From an uncultured Eubacteriales bacterium (lineage in GTDB: Bacteria; Bacillota; Clostridia; Christensenellales; Aristaeellaceae): DNA of 64,000 nt. Below the pieces are notes generated by a model. The model was given only the letters and a program-made list of their open reading frames with translations. It did not search any database and had not been told where the DNA came from. Made by a program: the position numbers and the translations under genes. The DNA is taken from contig OMZY01000001.1 in assembly GCA_900315675.1 (NCBI GenBank), positions 248,001 to 312,000 on the forward strand. The letters are read 5' to 3'. This document shows positions 53,241 to 62,475 of the stretch, piece after piece; position 1 is the stretch's first letter, and each line of letters opens with the position of its first letter.

Positions 53241-54566
53241 TTACATTCCCGGGAAACGCATGCCGCGAAGAGCCTTTTTGCCTTTGGCGCCCATCATACG
53301 TTTCATCATTTGCTGGGCCTGCTCAAACTGACGGATCAGCGTATTCACATCCTGTACGGTGGTTCCTGAACCGGCCGCGATGCGCTTACGGCGGCTGGCA
53401 TTAAGGATGGAAGGATCCCTGCGCTCTTTGGGAGTCATGGACCGGATAATGGCTTCCGGTTTTTTCATGGCATTGTCGTCTACGTCAATGTCTTTTCCGC
53501 TCATACCGGGAAGCATGCTGATCATGCTGCGAAGACCGCCCATCTTTTTCATGCTTTGCATCTGGTACAGGAAGTCTTCAAGAGTGAGTTTGTTGTTTAG
53601 TCCCTTGCGGGCGAACTTTCCGGCATCCTGTTCATCGAAGGCTTCCGCGGCCTTATCAATCAGAGTCAGCACATCACCCATGCCGAGGATCCGGCTGGCC
53701 ATCCGGTCCGGATGGAAGGGTTCAATATCTGAAAGCTTTTCGCCGATACCGCTGAACTTGATCGGTTTGCCGGTAACGGCTTTGATGGAAAGCGCCGCAC
53801 CGCCGCGGGTATCGCCGTCCAGCTTGGTCAGGATGACGCCGGTCACACCGAGTTTCTCATCAAACGCCTTTGCGACATTTACCGCATCCTGACCGGTCAT
53901 GGCATCAACAGTCAGCAGGATTTCCGTGGGGGAGACTGCTTTCTGAATCCGCAGAAGTTCATCCATCAGATCCTCATCGATATGAAGACGGCCGGCGGTA
54001 TCGATGATCAGGACATCCCGCTGATAATACCGGGCGTATTCAATGGCTTCCTTCGCGGTTTTAACCGGATCCTGTGTACCCTTTTCAAAAACCGGTACGT
54101 TCACCTGCTGACCAACCACCTGCAGCTGTTTGATGGCAGCAGGACGGTAGATATCACAGGCGGCCAGCATGGGCTTCTTACCCTGCTTGGTCAGGTAGCC
54201 GGCAAGCTTGGCACACATGGTTGTTTTACCGGCACCCTGCAGACCGCAAAGCATAATAATGGAAGGTACGGAAGAGGACCAGTTCAGCTTCGCGTTGGTG
54301 CTGCCCATCAGCTCGGTCATTTCTTCGTTGACAATCCGGATAACCTGCTGGCTGGGGGTCAGGGATGAGAGTACATCAGCGCCCACACAACGCTCTGTGA
54401 CCTTGCGGATAAAATCCTTGGCAACGGCATAGTTGACGTCCGCCTCCAGAAGAGCCATACGCACTTCACGCATGCCTTCCTTCACGGCCTGCTCCGTCAG
54501 CCTGCCGCGCCCCGTCATTTTCCTCAGGGCACCCTGCAGTTTTTCGCTTAAGCCTTCAAATGCCAT
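53241..54566 (-). CDS. ffh: Signal recognition particle GTPase Ffh
   Basis: A 441-residue SRP54 protein delivering nascent membrane and secreted proteins to FtsY. The N helical domain (1-~95) is followed by the G domain with CGLQGAGKTT (107-116), DTAGRLHID and TKLDGDTRGGAAL, then a Met-rich M domain (from ~325) ending in MMKRMMGAKGKKALRGMRFP. The 24 nt between it and ylxM contain its ribosome site. Confidence 0.97.
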   Translation of the reverse strand: MAFEGLSEKLQGALRKMTGRGRLTEQAVKEGMREVRMALLEADVNYAVAKDFIRKVTERCVGADVLSSLTPSQQVIRIVNEEMTELMGSTNAKLNWSSSVPSIIMLCGLQGAGKTTMCAKLAGYLTKQGKKPMLAACDIYRPAAIKQLQVVGQQVNVPVFEKGTQDPVKTAKEAIEYARYYQRDVLIIDTAGRLHIDEDLMDELLRIQKAVSPTEILLTVDAMTGQDAVNVAKAFDEKLGVTGVILTKLDGDTRGGAALSIKAVTGKPIKFSGIGEKLSDIEPFHPDRMASRILGMGDVLTLIDKAAEAFDEQDAGKFARKGLNNKLTLEDFLYQMQSMKKMGGLRSMISMLPGMSGKDIDVDDNAMKKPEAIIRSMTPKERRDPSILNASRRKRIAAGSGTTVQDVNTLIRQFEQAQQMMKRMMGAKGKKALRGMRFPGM

Positions 54567-54590
54567 ATTACCTCCATGACCGACCGGAAA

Positions 54591-54935
54591 TTATTCCGTC
54601 TCGATCGTAAGCATTTCCTTCAATAATGTTTCCGTACGGGAATAATCTTTCCGCCTGAGTGCATCCAGGGCGTTTTCCAGACCGAAGTCTATTTTACGGA
54701 ACCGTTCCGCAACACCCAGCGCGGATTCCATTTCAGCCAGTTTTTCAGATGCGCGGGTCAGGGATTCATGCGCTGCCTGCCGGGAAATACCGACTTCATC
54801 AGCAATTTCCCCGAGGGAAAGATCTTCCTCACAGTAAAGGGAAAGAATACGGCGCTGTTTTTCCGTCAGCATACCGCTGTAGAAAGCGGCAAGGAACGCC
54901 AGTTCCACCTTCCTGTTCAGGTCTTCCCTTACCAT
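54591..54935 (-). CDS. ylxM: YlxM/p13-family SRP-associated HTH protein
   Basis: A 114-residue helix-turn-helix protein (YCEEDLSLGEIADEVGISRQAAHESL), encoded directly before ffh as is usual for YlxM. I start at ATG 54935, 5 nt after GGAGGGG. The longer frame begins inside the promoter region. YlxM-type proteins are reported to interact with the SRP machinery. DNA binding is also possible from the fold. Confidence 0.88.
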   Translation of the reverse strand: MVREDLNRKVELAFLAAFYSGMLTEKQRRILSLYCEEDLSLGEIADEVGISRQAAHESLTRASEKLAEMESALGVAERFRKIDFGLENALDALRRKDYSRTETLLKEMLTIETE

Positions 54936-54970
54936 TTCCGCCCCTCCGTTGTATGAACGAGTCCGACGCT

Positions 54971-54994
54971 GTGTCAGGGATAACAACCTGACAC
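54971..54994. promoter_or_regulatory. Dyad in the ylxM operon start region
   Basis: GTGTCAGG (54971-54978) and CCTGACAC (54987-54994), perfect 8-bp arms with an 8-nt spacer, begin just downstream of the predicted start of transcription. It could be an operator or a 5' hairpin. Confidence 0.45.
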
Positions 54995-55001
54995 CTGGTC
55001 T

Positions 55002-55029
55002 ATTATACATACAATATAAACCTTGTCAA
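55002..55029 (-). promoter_or_regulatory. Promoter of the ylxM-ffh-rpsP-trmD operon
   Basis: On the complement: TTGACA (55029-55024), 16-nt spacer, TATAAT (55007-55002), both consensus. Confidence 0.78.
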
Positions 55030-55262
55030 GGGTTTTTCCCTGACAGGCAAAACAGTCAACAAAAGTCTGCAAATTACTGCAAAAAAACAGCAAATATACA
55101 GTATACAAAGTAACTTTTTATTGATTTGTTCAGACAAATATGTAATGATATTCAATGACAATTCACGCAATTCCCTGAAAAAAGTCAGAATCCCAGCAAA
55201 TTTCAGCACTTCAGCCCCGAAATGATTTCGGAAACGAGCAATGAAAGTGAGGACATTTTGAC

Positions 55263-58200
55263 ATGAAAATGAGCACAAGAAGACTGATCAGGAAATGGAC
55301 AGGTCTTTTTTTAGCACTGTGCATTTTCGGATGTGTTCTGCCGGTCAGCACTCTGGCGGATACAACTTTCCAGGGCATTTATACAGGCGGAATCACTGAT
55401 AATTCCCATGATGCGGATCATAATCCTCTAGGTAATCTGACGCTGTGCGATCCGATTGATCCTGAAGACGGTAATAAAGAACATGCAGCCCTTATACTCG
55501 ATTTCCCGGAGGGATATGGCGGCGGGGAAGTTACATTGAAAACCGGCGACCTTTCGGTCGATACAAATCCGGCAGCAAGAAAAGCGGAGTTTGGCGATCC
55601 TCACTATCCGTATAACTGGGATGCCGGTGAACAGGATGTAATTTATGAACCGCATGCACTTGTTATCCATATGGATGACCAATCCACCCTGCACCTTGAA
55701 ACGGGAAATATGACCGATACGTCCGGCAGTGCCGCCCTGATCACGATTACTAATCAGTCAGATCTGAAACTGAAAACAGGAGATATAGAGTCAAAAGACG
55801 GATCTGTTTTTATTCCTTATCCGGTGGAGGATTCGGAAGAATCTGACGAAAACGATTCATCCGAAGAATCTGACAATGATGATGAAGGTACAGATGATTC
55901 TGAAAATGGATATTATATAGATACACGCGGTGACGGAATTGATGCTGTAATCGAAAAAGGATCCAGGGCGATTATTGAAACCCAGACAATACAGACTGAC
56001 GGTTACGGCATAAATGTTGAAAGCAACATGAACAGTGATCAGTATGATCTCAATATCGTTAACATCAAGACAGATGATATTATGAGCGGCGATGACGGGA
56101 TCGGCGTCAGGGCATATAATACAAACACAACCATCACTGTGGACGGAAATATTGAAGGCAACGGTTCGGGAATCAACATTGAACAGTATTATACAGGCTC
56201 CGTAACAGCTACAGTTAACGGCGCTATAGATGTGGATGGCATTGGCATAGATGTATCCCTGGATCATGGAACAAACGCGGACATTAAAGCCGGAAAGATT
56301 AACGGTGAGCAGGGAATACACCTTAAGAGCGGCACTGCTAATCAAAAAGGCTCTGAAGTCACAATCGAAGCAGGCGATATCGTTGCCGAAAGCGCCGGCG
56401 TGTCTCTGATCAACTATTTTGAGGGAAATACAAAGACCACCATCAACGGTTCCATTACTGCAGGAACAGATGAGAACAGCACGGGAGATGCTCTTTACAC
56501 TCATACTGAGGACAATTCAGTGCAGGATATTACAATTCATGGTGATGTTACTTTCGGAAAAACGGATGAAGGTTTAGCTCAAAAGGGCGGACGCGGAATC
56601 ATGGTTCAGCATGGATCGGGGCCAAACCAGGCCTATGATGACGATGGGAACTTCTTCTGGGATCCTTCGGGTGACCAGGCAAAGGTAGCTATAACGGTTG
56701 ACGGGAATGTCGAATCCAGCGGAGACGGTGTTTATATTCAGAACAATGCCGGCACGGTTAACGTAGATATCGGAGGAAGCATTATTGTCGAGGGAATTCC
56801 GGATATGGATGCGGAGTGGCCTGAAGAATATTATGATTGGCCTTCCGAACAACAATGGGAATACTTTCAGAAATACTGTGACTCCATCGCAGACCAGGCA
56901 GTATTCATGAAAACAGACTGTAATTCGATCTCCACATTAAAAGCCCAGGATATTTCAACCAAGCATGGTATGGGGGTAAGAGTACATGCTGAAGGAATGA
57001 ATGCTTCTGCATCGCTGGATGCGGAGAGTATTTCCGTCGGCCGGGGCTATGGTGTCAATGCTACCGCAGAAGATGAAGGCAGCAGCGTTACTGTGAATGT
57101 CGGTGACGTTACCGCTTCGGGAATCGGACTCTCCCTTTCTGCTGAAACGGATGAAACCGAAATGGGCGGGGATGTATCTGCTACAGCGGGTGAGATTTCC
57201 GGCGGACAAGGCGGATTGTATGCCAAAGCCAATATGGGAAACGTCGCAGTCAACACCAAAGGCATCGAATCCGGAGACTTTGGCGTAAGCTTATCCCTGG
57301 ATGGAACAGATTCGCAAAAAGGTATTCAGGCCAATGTTGACGGAGACGTTCATGCGCAGAGTACCGGCATATCAGTAAGCTCATCATCTCATACAACCTA
57401 TGAATATGATGATGATTACAATGAAATCGGACAAAACACAATCTACAGCAATCAATATGCAAAACTGAACACCGGGGCGGTCGAAGCCGGGACTGATGGC
57501 GTGCATGCATTGAACAACGGCGGAGAATTTGATATCAAGGTCAACGGCGGTGTGACCGTCTCCTGTGAACAAACCTATGTGGATGACTATAGCGGCTATA
57601 CCCGATACAACCACGCGGAAGGGATTGTTGCAAAAAACACAGCCGGCCGGACGTCGATCCTGATTGACGGAGATCTCAGTATATATTCCGTTGAAAAAGA
57701 AGTTGGTGAATATGATTATCCGGATGAGAATGCCAGTGAAGAAACCGGCGAAGAAGAAACATTTGATTCTGAGGATCGCTATACCGGAAACGGCGTGACA
57801 ATCGGCAATTACGGCGGGGAAATTGATATTACGATTAACGGAGATGTGGACGCGGCAGAGGGCACTGCCGTTACGATCGATAAAGAAAGATTCTGGGAAA
57901 AAGACGCGAACAACGGCGAGGCGGTCCTGAACATCGCGGGCAGTGTATATGGAGAAAACGGCATTGATGTCGGTATTGAAGGAAACGGAAGCGGTCATGT
58001 AAGCATCAATATAGAAGGGGAACTGTATACCAGCGGTACTGGCCTCAAACTTGGAGAAAAAGAATGGCAATACGAAACAAATTGGGATAATGATGAAACA
58101 GACGAGGATCCGGAACCCGGAGAAGATACAGAGTCCGTTGATGAACCCGGCCAGACAGGACTTTCCGGAGCACCTTATGATGAAACAGAAGGGAACGGCA

Positions 58201-59465
58201 ACGGAGCTGAAGAAACTACGTCCCCGGATGTTGATATCATCGTACAGGAAACGATTTCCGGAACCACGCCTATCTTTGTGGAAAATATTGTGGCTGCCAT
58301 GAATACCCTGATCACAACCTGGGCCGTCAAACCGAATGAAAACAATCAGATTACAACCGATCAGAACGGAAATTCAGTTGAAGAAGTTGAAAAGAATATC
58401 AACTATATCATCAAGAAAGAAGACAATGAACAATACGGCACGCTGAATGTGGTCGGCACAACAGACAAGATTATAGGTAAAGCAGGTGATGAAGCAAACC
58501 GCCGCGGAACAGGGGAGGGAAATCCGGACAAAAAAACCCTGAAGGTGGCAAAACAGGATAATGCCCTGACATTATCCGTTGACCTGAAGGAGCAGTACAG
58601 GAAAGGTTATGATGTTGTCATCTATAACGGCAAAGGGGATAATAAGCTGAAGGCAGAAGTCACAAAGAAAGAGAACGGCGAGTTCACCTTTATCGTTCCA
58701 TGGGCCGGCGGAGTCTATCTGTCATTTGACCTAGAAAAAAACCCGAATTATGTTCCCGATCCTGAACCGGAACCTGAACCGGAACCTGAACCTGAACCCG
58801 AACCGGAACCCGAACCTGAACCGGAACCCGAACCCGAACCTGAACCCGAACCGGAACCCGAACCGGAACCCGAACCTGAACCCGAACCTGAACCGGAACC
58901 TGAACCGGAACCGGAACCTGAACCCAAACCGGAACCCGAACCTGAACCCAAACCGGAACCGGAACCTGAACCCGAACCGGAACCGAAACCGGAACCCAAA
59001 CCGGAACCCGAACCTGAACCCGAACCGGAACCTGAACCTGAACCGGAAAAAGGGACAGACGTTGTTGGCAATGGCCGTGTACTGGCCATTATATACGGTG
59101 AGGAAGAAGCCTATACCATCTGGTTCCTGACAGGATATCATTATAAAGCTGAATTCAGCGACGGATTTATGGAAACAGGCACCTACAGCGTGAAGGACGG
59201 GAAACTTGAACTGACTGATCATAACGGAGACAAGCGCGTCCTTGATGAGGAATGGAACATAGCTTTCGGCACAGAACGGAAAGCAGCGTATGTTCTGGCG
59301 GACTTCTCCGATTCCGTCAGGATCATCGGCAAGTTTAACACAGACGAGCAGAAAGTTCTGCGGATTGAGGATGAAAACAAAGAGAATATAAGCCTTGAAA
59401 CAATCCGGCAAGGGATCGACAATGAATATGCATTCGAAATTCTGAAAGCCATTCTTCCGGAATAA
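55263..59465 (+). CDS. Giant secreted repeat protein with Pro-Glu tract
   Basis: A 1400-residue exported protein. The signal peptide ends near 32 (TLA-D). Residues ~33-1090 are low-complexity beta-type repeats of 20-25 residues resembling a beta-helix ([35 protein letters not shown]), broken by acidic stretches near 185-215, 820-840 and 945-990. Residues ~1100-1165 form a small beta domain. Residues 1167-1262 are 48 Pro-Glu dipeptides with four Lys replacing Glu. Residues 1263-1400 are a C-terminal globular domain ([20 protein letters not shown]). No sortase motif or membrane anchor is visible, so attachment, if any, must be through the C-terminal domain or the tract. It may be an adhesin or surface-layer stalk. 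Confidence 0.62.
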   Translation: MKMSTRRLIRKWTGLFLALCIFGCVLPVSTLADTTFQGIYTGGITDNSHDADHNPLGNLTLCDPIDPEDGNKEHAALILDFPEGYGGGEVTLKTGDLSVDTNPAARKAEFGDPHYPYNWDAGEQDVIYEPHALVIHMDDQSTLHLETGNMTDTSGSAALITITNQSDLKLKTGDIESKDGSVFIPYPVEDSEESDENDSSEESDNDDEGTDDSENGYYIDTRGDGIDAVIEKGSRAIIETQTIQTDGYGINVESNMNSDQYDLNIVNIKTDDIMSGDDGIGVRAYNTNTTITVDGNIEGNGSGINIEQYYTGSVTATVNGAIDVDGIGIDVSLDHGTNADIKAGKINGEQGIHLKSGTANQKGSEVTIEAGDIVAESAGVSLINYFEGNTKTTINGSITAGTDENSTGDALYTHTEDNSVQDITIHGDVTFGKTDEGLAQKGGRGIMVQHGSGPNQAYDDDGNFFWDPSGDQAKVAITVDGNVESSGDGVYIQNNAGTVNVDIGGSIIVEGIPDMDAEWPEEYYDWPSEQQWEYFQKYCDSIADQAVFMKTDCNSISTLKAQDISTKHGMGVRVHAEGMNASASLDAESISVGRGYGVNATAEDEGSSVTVNVGDVTASGIGLSLSAETDETEMGGDVSATAGEISGGQGGLYAKANMGNVAVNTKGIESGDFGVSLSLDGTDSQKGIQANVDGDVHAQSTGISVSSSSHTTYEYDDDYNEIGQNTIYSNQYAKLNTGAVEAGTDGVHALNNGGEFDIKVNGGVTVSCEQTYVDDYSGYTRYNHAEGIVAKNTAGRTSILIDGDLSIYSVEKEVGEYDYPDENASEETGEEETFDSEDRYTGNGVTIGNYGGEIDITINGDVDAAEGTAVTIDKERFWEKDANNGEAVLNIAGSVYGENGIDVGIEGNGSGHVSINIEGELYTSGTGLKLGEKEWQYETNWDNDETDEDPEPGEDTESVDEPGQTGLSGAPYDETEGNGNGAEETTSPDVDIIVQETISGTTPIFVENIVAAMNTLITTWAVKPNENNQITTDQNGNSVEEVEKNINYIIKKEDNEQYGTLNVVGTTDKIIGKAGDEANRRGTGEGNPDKKTLKVAKQDNALTLSVDLKEQYRKGYDVVIYNGKGDNKLKAEVTKKENGEFTFIVPWAGGVYLSFDLEKNPNYVPDPEPEPEPEPEPEPEPEPEPEPEPEPEPEPEPEPEPEPEPEPEPEPEPEPEPEPEPKPEPEPEPKPEPEPEPEPEPKPEPKPEPEPEPEPEPEPEPEKGTDVVGNGRVLAIIYGEEEAYTIWFLTGYHYKAEFSDGFMETGTYSVKDGKLELTDHNGDKRVLDEEWNIAFGTERKAAYVLADFSDSVRIIGKFNTDEQKVLRIEDENKENISLETIRQGIDNEYAFEILKAILPE
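58761..59048 (+). repeat. Hexanucleotide-based Pro-Glu minisatellite
   Basis: A 288-nt run of 48 units reading CCx-GAA (four read CCx-AAA), encoding 96 residues. Units are degenerate at the third Pro base (CCT, CCG, CCC), and longer 12- and 18-nt blocks recur. All units are multiples of 6 nt, so gain or loss keeps the frame and only changes tract length. Confidence 0.95.
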
Positions 59466-59480
59466 TCTGATAAATCAACA

Positions 59481-59515
59481 AAAACGGCGGCTTCTGTAAG
59501 AAGCCGCCGGCTTAT
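59481..59515 (-). terminator. Bidirectional terminator between convergent genes
   Basis: CGGCGGCTTCT (59485-59495) pairs with AGAAGCCGCCG (59499-59509). The complement reads TTTTTGTTG after the stem, good for the leftward gene at 59525. The rightward tail (GCTTATTTC) is weaker. Confidence 0.85.
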
Positions 59516-59524
59516 TTCAACGGA

Positions 59525-61003
59525 TCAGTTTGTTATATTCTGTCCTGTAAGGCTTTTCCAGAAGGAACGTATGGTCTCCTGGTTTGCTACGCCGTATTTC
59601 GGGTCATTTTTCTGGGCTTCGGACATATCACGCAGGAAATGCACACAGAGATGTCCGCCAAAGTCATTGTTTTTGATGGTGCTGGAATCATGCGGCATAT
59701 CGTGTGTTGATCCAAAGGTCCAGCGTCCGTCAGGAAGCTTCACATACACGGCTTTCTGATTCCAGGTGTTGACACCGCCGAAGGCTTTGACCATTGTCCG
59801 GGTGTCCTTCGCAGTCAGGGGCTCCGAATCACAGTGACGGCCACGGGACATGACCCTGAGGGTCCAGGACAGGCCGGTGGAAGGATCACAGATCAGAAGA
59901 TACTGTCCATTGGAAATGGAAGGTTTAACGTCATTAAACCAGTGCAGAAGCTGCACGGAGGAGACAGAGGGCAGCGAGATCCGGTCATTGATGTCACTCT
60001 GATCTGATGAGGGTACAGGAGTTGCCGCCGGAACGGGAGTGGACGCAGGAACAGGTGTGGAAGTGACAGCGGGAGCCGCGGCTCCGCTGACGGCCTTTTC
60101 CAGCGTCTGCAGGGTTTTCTTTCCGGCAAGACCGTCCGGAGTCAGGTTCCAGCGATTCTGGAAAGCGATGACAGCTTTCTGCGTGTTTTCACCGAAAACA
60201 CCATCGGCTTTTCCTTTCAGGAAACCTGTATCAATCAGAGCCTGCTGAAGGATTTTTACGCGGTCACCGGTATCGCCGGGACGAATGGTATCATAATTAT
60301 TTCCAAAGAGAGTACCGGCCGCCGGTACATGATAAGCGGCTGTACCGATGGTGGGAGAAGAAGGCTGGGCGGGAAGCGGAGTACTCTGCGGAGCCGGCAC
60401 AGGTGTTACGGAACCTTTGGCTGCAGCTGCCTTACTGGCGGCCAGTTGACGGGTCTGTGTTCCAGCCAGGCCGTCAACGGTTAAGCCGGCGCTTTTCTGG
60501 AATGCGCGTACGGCATCCTCTGTTTTGCTGCCGAAGATACCGTCTGCGGTACCTTTCAGAAAACCCAGATCAATCAGCGCCTGCTGAAGCTGACGGACTT
60601 CTTCACCCCTGCAGCCGTTGTACAGGGTCGTGGAGGAGTAAGGCTGTGCAGGAGACTCTGCACTTTGAACAACAGATGCCTGTGCAGTTGAACCTTTGGA
60701 CGCAGCGGCTTTGCTGATGGCCAGATCAAAAGTCTGCGTCCCTGCCAGACCGTCAACGGATAAACCGGCGTTTTTCTGGAAAGCTCGTACTGCGATTTCT
60801 GTTTTGTTGCCGTAAACGCCGTCGGCAGTGCCTTTCAGAAAGCCCAGATCAATCAGCGCCTGCTGAAGCTGACGTACTTCTTCACCCCGGCATCCGTTGT
60901 AGAGTGTGGTTGACTCATAAGCGAAGGCAGGGGAGAGCGTCAGAAAACACAGGCATAAAGATATGCATAAATGGATAAGAAACGATTTCTGTATTCGGAT
61001 CAT
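59525..61003 (-). CDS. Secreted protein with three peptidoglycan-binding domains and an unassigned C-terminal domain
   Basis: A 492-residue exported protein. The signal peptide ends near 28 (AFA-Y). Three PG_binding_1 domains (about 32-90, 125-180 and 240-300) share GCRGEEVRQLQQALIDLGFLKGTADG-type repeats, separated by Ser/Thr/Pro/Ala linkers. The C-terminal ~150 residues contain WTFGSTHDMPHDSSTI and GGHLCVHFLRDM. The His-Cys-His arrangement recalls L,D-transpeptidase active sites but does not match the classic HGCxR motif. The start is ATG 61003. GTG 61009, 5 nt after AAGGAG, is an alternative. It probably binds and modifies cell wall. Confidence 0.78.
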   Translation of the reverse strand: MIRIQKSFLIHLCISLCLCFLTLSPAFAYESTTLYNGCRGEEVRQLQQALIDLGFLKGTADGVYGNKTEIAVRAFQKNAGLSVDGLAGTQTFDLAISKAAASKGSTAQASVVQSAESPAQPYSSTTLYNGCRGEEVRQLQQALIDLGFLKGTADGIFGSKTEDAVRAFQKSAGLTVDGLAGTQTRQLAASKAAAAKGSVTPVPAPQSTPLPAQPSSPTIGTAAYHVPAAGTLFGNNYDTIRPGDTGDRVKILQQALIDTGFLKGKADGVFGENTQKAVIAFQNRWNLTPDGLAGKKTLQTLEKAVSGAAAPAVTSTPVPASTPVPAATPVPSSDQSDINDRISLPSVSSVQLLHWFNDVKPSISNGQYLLICDPSTGLSWTLRVMSRGRHCDSEPLTAKDTRTMVKAFGGVNTWNQKAVYVKLPDGRWTFGSTHDMPHDSSTIKNNDFGGHLCVHFLRDMSEAQKNDPKYGVANQETIRSFWKSLTGQNITN

Positions 61004-61213
61004 TTTCACATTGTCTCCTTCCGAGGAGCCTGCATAAGGCTCTGCCATCAGAAACCGGCCGTTGTCAGTATAACAGGACCGGTTCAAAATGTAAAGAAAG
61101 TGTTACGATAAGTTAACGAAATGGAAACAACAATCATTCCCGTTAAACTTTTTTCTTTTTTTAAAATATGATATATTGAAGACAACAGAACCCGAAAGGA
61201 GAGCGTACAGGCT

Positions 61214-62263
61214 ATGAGAAAAATCGGCGTACTGACGAGCGGCGGCGACAGCCCCGGAATGAACGCGGCAGTAATGTCTGTAGCGCGCAGCGCAGCCATG
61301 TACGGCATTCCGCTGATCGGCATCAAGCGCGGATATAACGGACTGCTCCGGAAAAGTGCCAATCTCAAAGATGACATGCAGGAGCTGACACTGGAACTTG
61401 TGCTGGATATTGCAGATGATCCGGGTACCTATCTGCGTACGGCGAGATGCCTTGAATTCAAAGAAAAGAAATATCAGGAAAAAGCGGTCAAAACCCTGAA
61501 AAGCATGCAGATCGACGGACTGGTTGTTATCGGGGGAGACGGAAGCTTCAGAGGGGCTCAGGCATTATGCGATCTGGGTGTTCCCTGTATCGGCATTCCG
61601 GGTACCATAGACAATGACCTGCCCTATACGGAAATGTCGTTGGGATACGACACAGCCGTGAATGTCTGTGTGGAAGCAATCCGGAAAATCAGGGCGACAT
61701 CCAGAAGCCATGACAGGCCTGCGGTCGTTGAGGTCATGGGTCGGCACTGCGGAGATATCGCACTGACAGCGGCGGTTTCCACCGGAAGCGAGATTGTTGT
61801 TGTTCCTGAGGTGCCATGGACAGTGGAAGGCGTTGCTATGCAGCTTCAGCGGCAGCTGAACAGAGGCAATTACCGAGCCACGATTGTGGTGGCGGAAGGC
61901 TGCTGGGAAGCAATGGCTCCTTTTGATCTGTATAATTTCCTGACTTCCCGGGGCAAACCCTGCTATCCGGAGGAACCAATGTCCGCAGTCCGATTTGCAT
62001 CTGTCATGAAGAGAATGTGCGGGATGGTGGAAGCCCGCGCCAATGTGATCGGATATGTACAGCGCGGTGCAGAACCAACAGCCCGAGACAGTGCTTTTGC
62101 CTTTGAAGCAGGCAATCTTGCGGTGCGGCTGCTGCGCGACGGTATCAGCAATCAGGTAATCGGTATGCAGAAAGGTAAGGTTTTCTATATGCCGATTGAA
62201 AAGGCACTCAAGAAAGAACGCTATTTCAACCGCCCGCTTTTCGATCTGGTGAATTCGCTGTAA
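61214..62263 (+). CDS. pfkA: ATP-dependent 6-phosphofructokinase
   Basis: A 349-residue PfkA committing fructose-6-phosphate to glycolysis. VLTSGGDSPGMNAA (7-20), IGGDGSFRGA (106-115) and GTIDNDLP (130-137) are diagnostic. Gly in GGDGS and Gly before TIDND indicate ATP rather than pyrophosphate as donor. GAEPTARDSAFAFEAGNLAVRLL is the C-terminal signature. AAAGGAGAG precedes the ATG. Confidence 0.95.
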   Translation: MRKIGVLTSGGDSPGMNAAVMSVARSAAMYGIPLIGIKRGYNGLLRKSANLKDDMQELTLELVLDIADDPGTYLRTARCLEFKEKKYQEKAVKTLKSMQIDGLVVIGGDGSFRGAQALCDLGVPCIGIPGTIDNDLPYTEMSLGYDTAVNVCVEAIRKIRATSRSHDRPAVVEVMGRHCGDIALTAAVSTGSEIVVVPEVPWTVEGVAMQLQRQLNRGNYRATIVVAEGCWEAMAPFDLYNFLTSRGKPCYPEEPMSAVRFASVMKRMCGMVEARANVIGYVQRGAEPTARDSAFAFEAGNLAVRLLRDGISNQVIGMQKGKVFYMPIEKALKKERYFNRPLFDLVNSL

Positions 62264-62272
62264 TGAACAGAG

Positions 62273-62300
62273 AATAAAGAAATAAAGAAATAAAGAAATA
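62273..62300 (+). repeat. Tandem 8-mer repeat after pfkA
   Basis: Three and a half copies of AATAAAGA in direct tandem, immediately upstream of the infC promoter. It is A/T-rich and might act as an UP-like element or be simple slippage. Confidence 0.8.
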
Positions 62301-62304
62301 CTGC

Positions 62305-62339
62305 TTGACAGGGATCATACGGCTGTGGTATGATCCCTG
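62305..62339 (+). promoter_or_regulatory. infC-rpmI-rplT promoter enclosed by a perfect 12-bp inverted repeat
   Basis: TTGACA (62305-62310), 18-nt spacer, TATGAT (62329-62334, 5/6). CAGGGATCATAC (62309-62320) and GTATGATCCCTG (62328-62339) are a perfect dyad running from the end of the -35 to past the -10. As RNA from pfkA it would also be a stable hairpin followed by TTGTTTG, so it may double as the pfkA terminator. Confidence 0.7.
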
Positions 62340-62475
62340 TTGTTTGAAAGCAGAGGCTTGCCCGTCTCTCACCTTGTGCGGCTCACACTGCCGGGTTATG
62401 GCACTTTTCCGATCAGGAAATGATGATTCATGAGCGACGGGTCAACAGCCCGCCGCTCATTTTTGTAGGAGGTGC
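62340..62475 (+). promoter_or_regulatory. L20-type leader of infC-rpmI-rplT
   Basis: A leader of about 135 nt before infC, ending in an intrinsic terminator. In Bacillota this operon is repressed by L20 (RplT), whose binding to the leader favours termination. The position and the terminator fit. I did not verify the L20-binding secondary structure base by base. Confidence 0.65.
62430..62464 (+). terminator. Attenuator hairpin in the infC leader
   Basis: ATGAGCG (62430-62436) pairs with CGCTCAT (62454-62460) and CGGG (62438-62441) with CCCG (62449-62452), with one internal mismatch. TTTT-G follows. It ends 11 nt before the ATG, just ahead of the AGGAGG ribosome site. Confidence 0.85.

Larger units (their letters stand above)
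54936..55262. other. Divergent intergenic region between ylxM and the 1400-residue protein
   Basis: This is 327 nt with no gene. It has the leftward ylxM promoter (55002-55029), a dyad in its transcribed start (54971-54994), an A/T-rich middle (about 55075-55160) and a CCGAAAT-G-ATTTCGG palindrome (55216-55230) about 33 nt upstream of the rightward ATG. I could not find a good rightward -35/-10 pair. Confidence 0.6.

Noticed and set aside
58761-59048. Possible CRISPR array or phase-variable mononucleotide tract
   Set aside because: Units are contiguous 6-mers without unique spacers and stay in frame, so this is a coding minisatellite.
58731-59411. Leftward frame rich in Phe-Arg/Gly repeats, and +1 frames with Asn-Arg or Ser-Gly repeats, over the Pro-Glu tract
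   Set aside because: These are the other reading frames of the CCx-GAA hexamer array; only the Pro-Glu frame continues as a secreted protein.
62273-62300. Tandem AATAAAGA copies as replication-origin iterons
   Set aside because: Only three and a half copies, no dnaA/rep gene or DnaA-box cluster nearby, and the position is simply upstream of the infC promoter.
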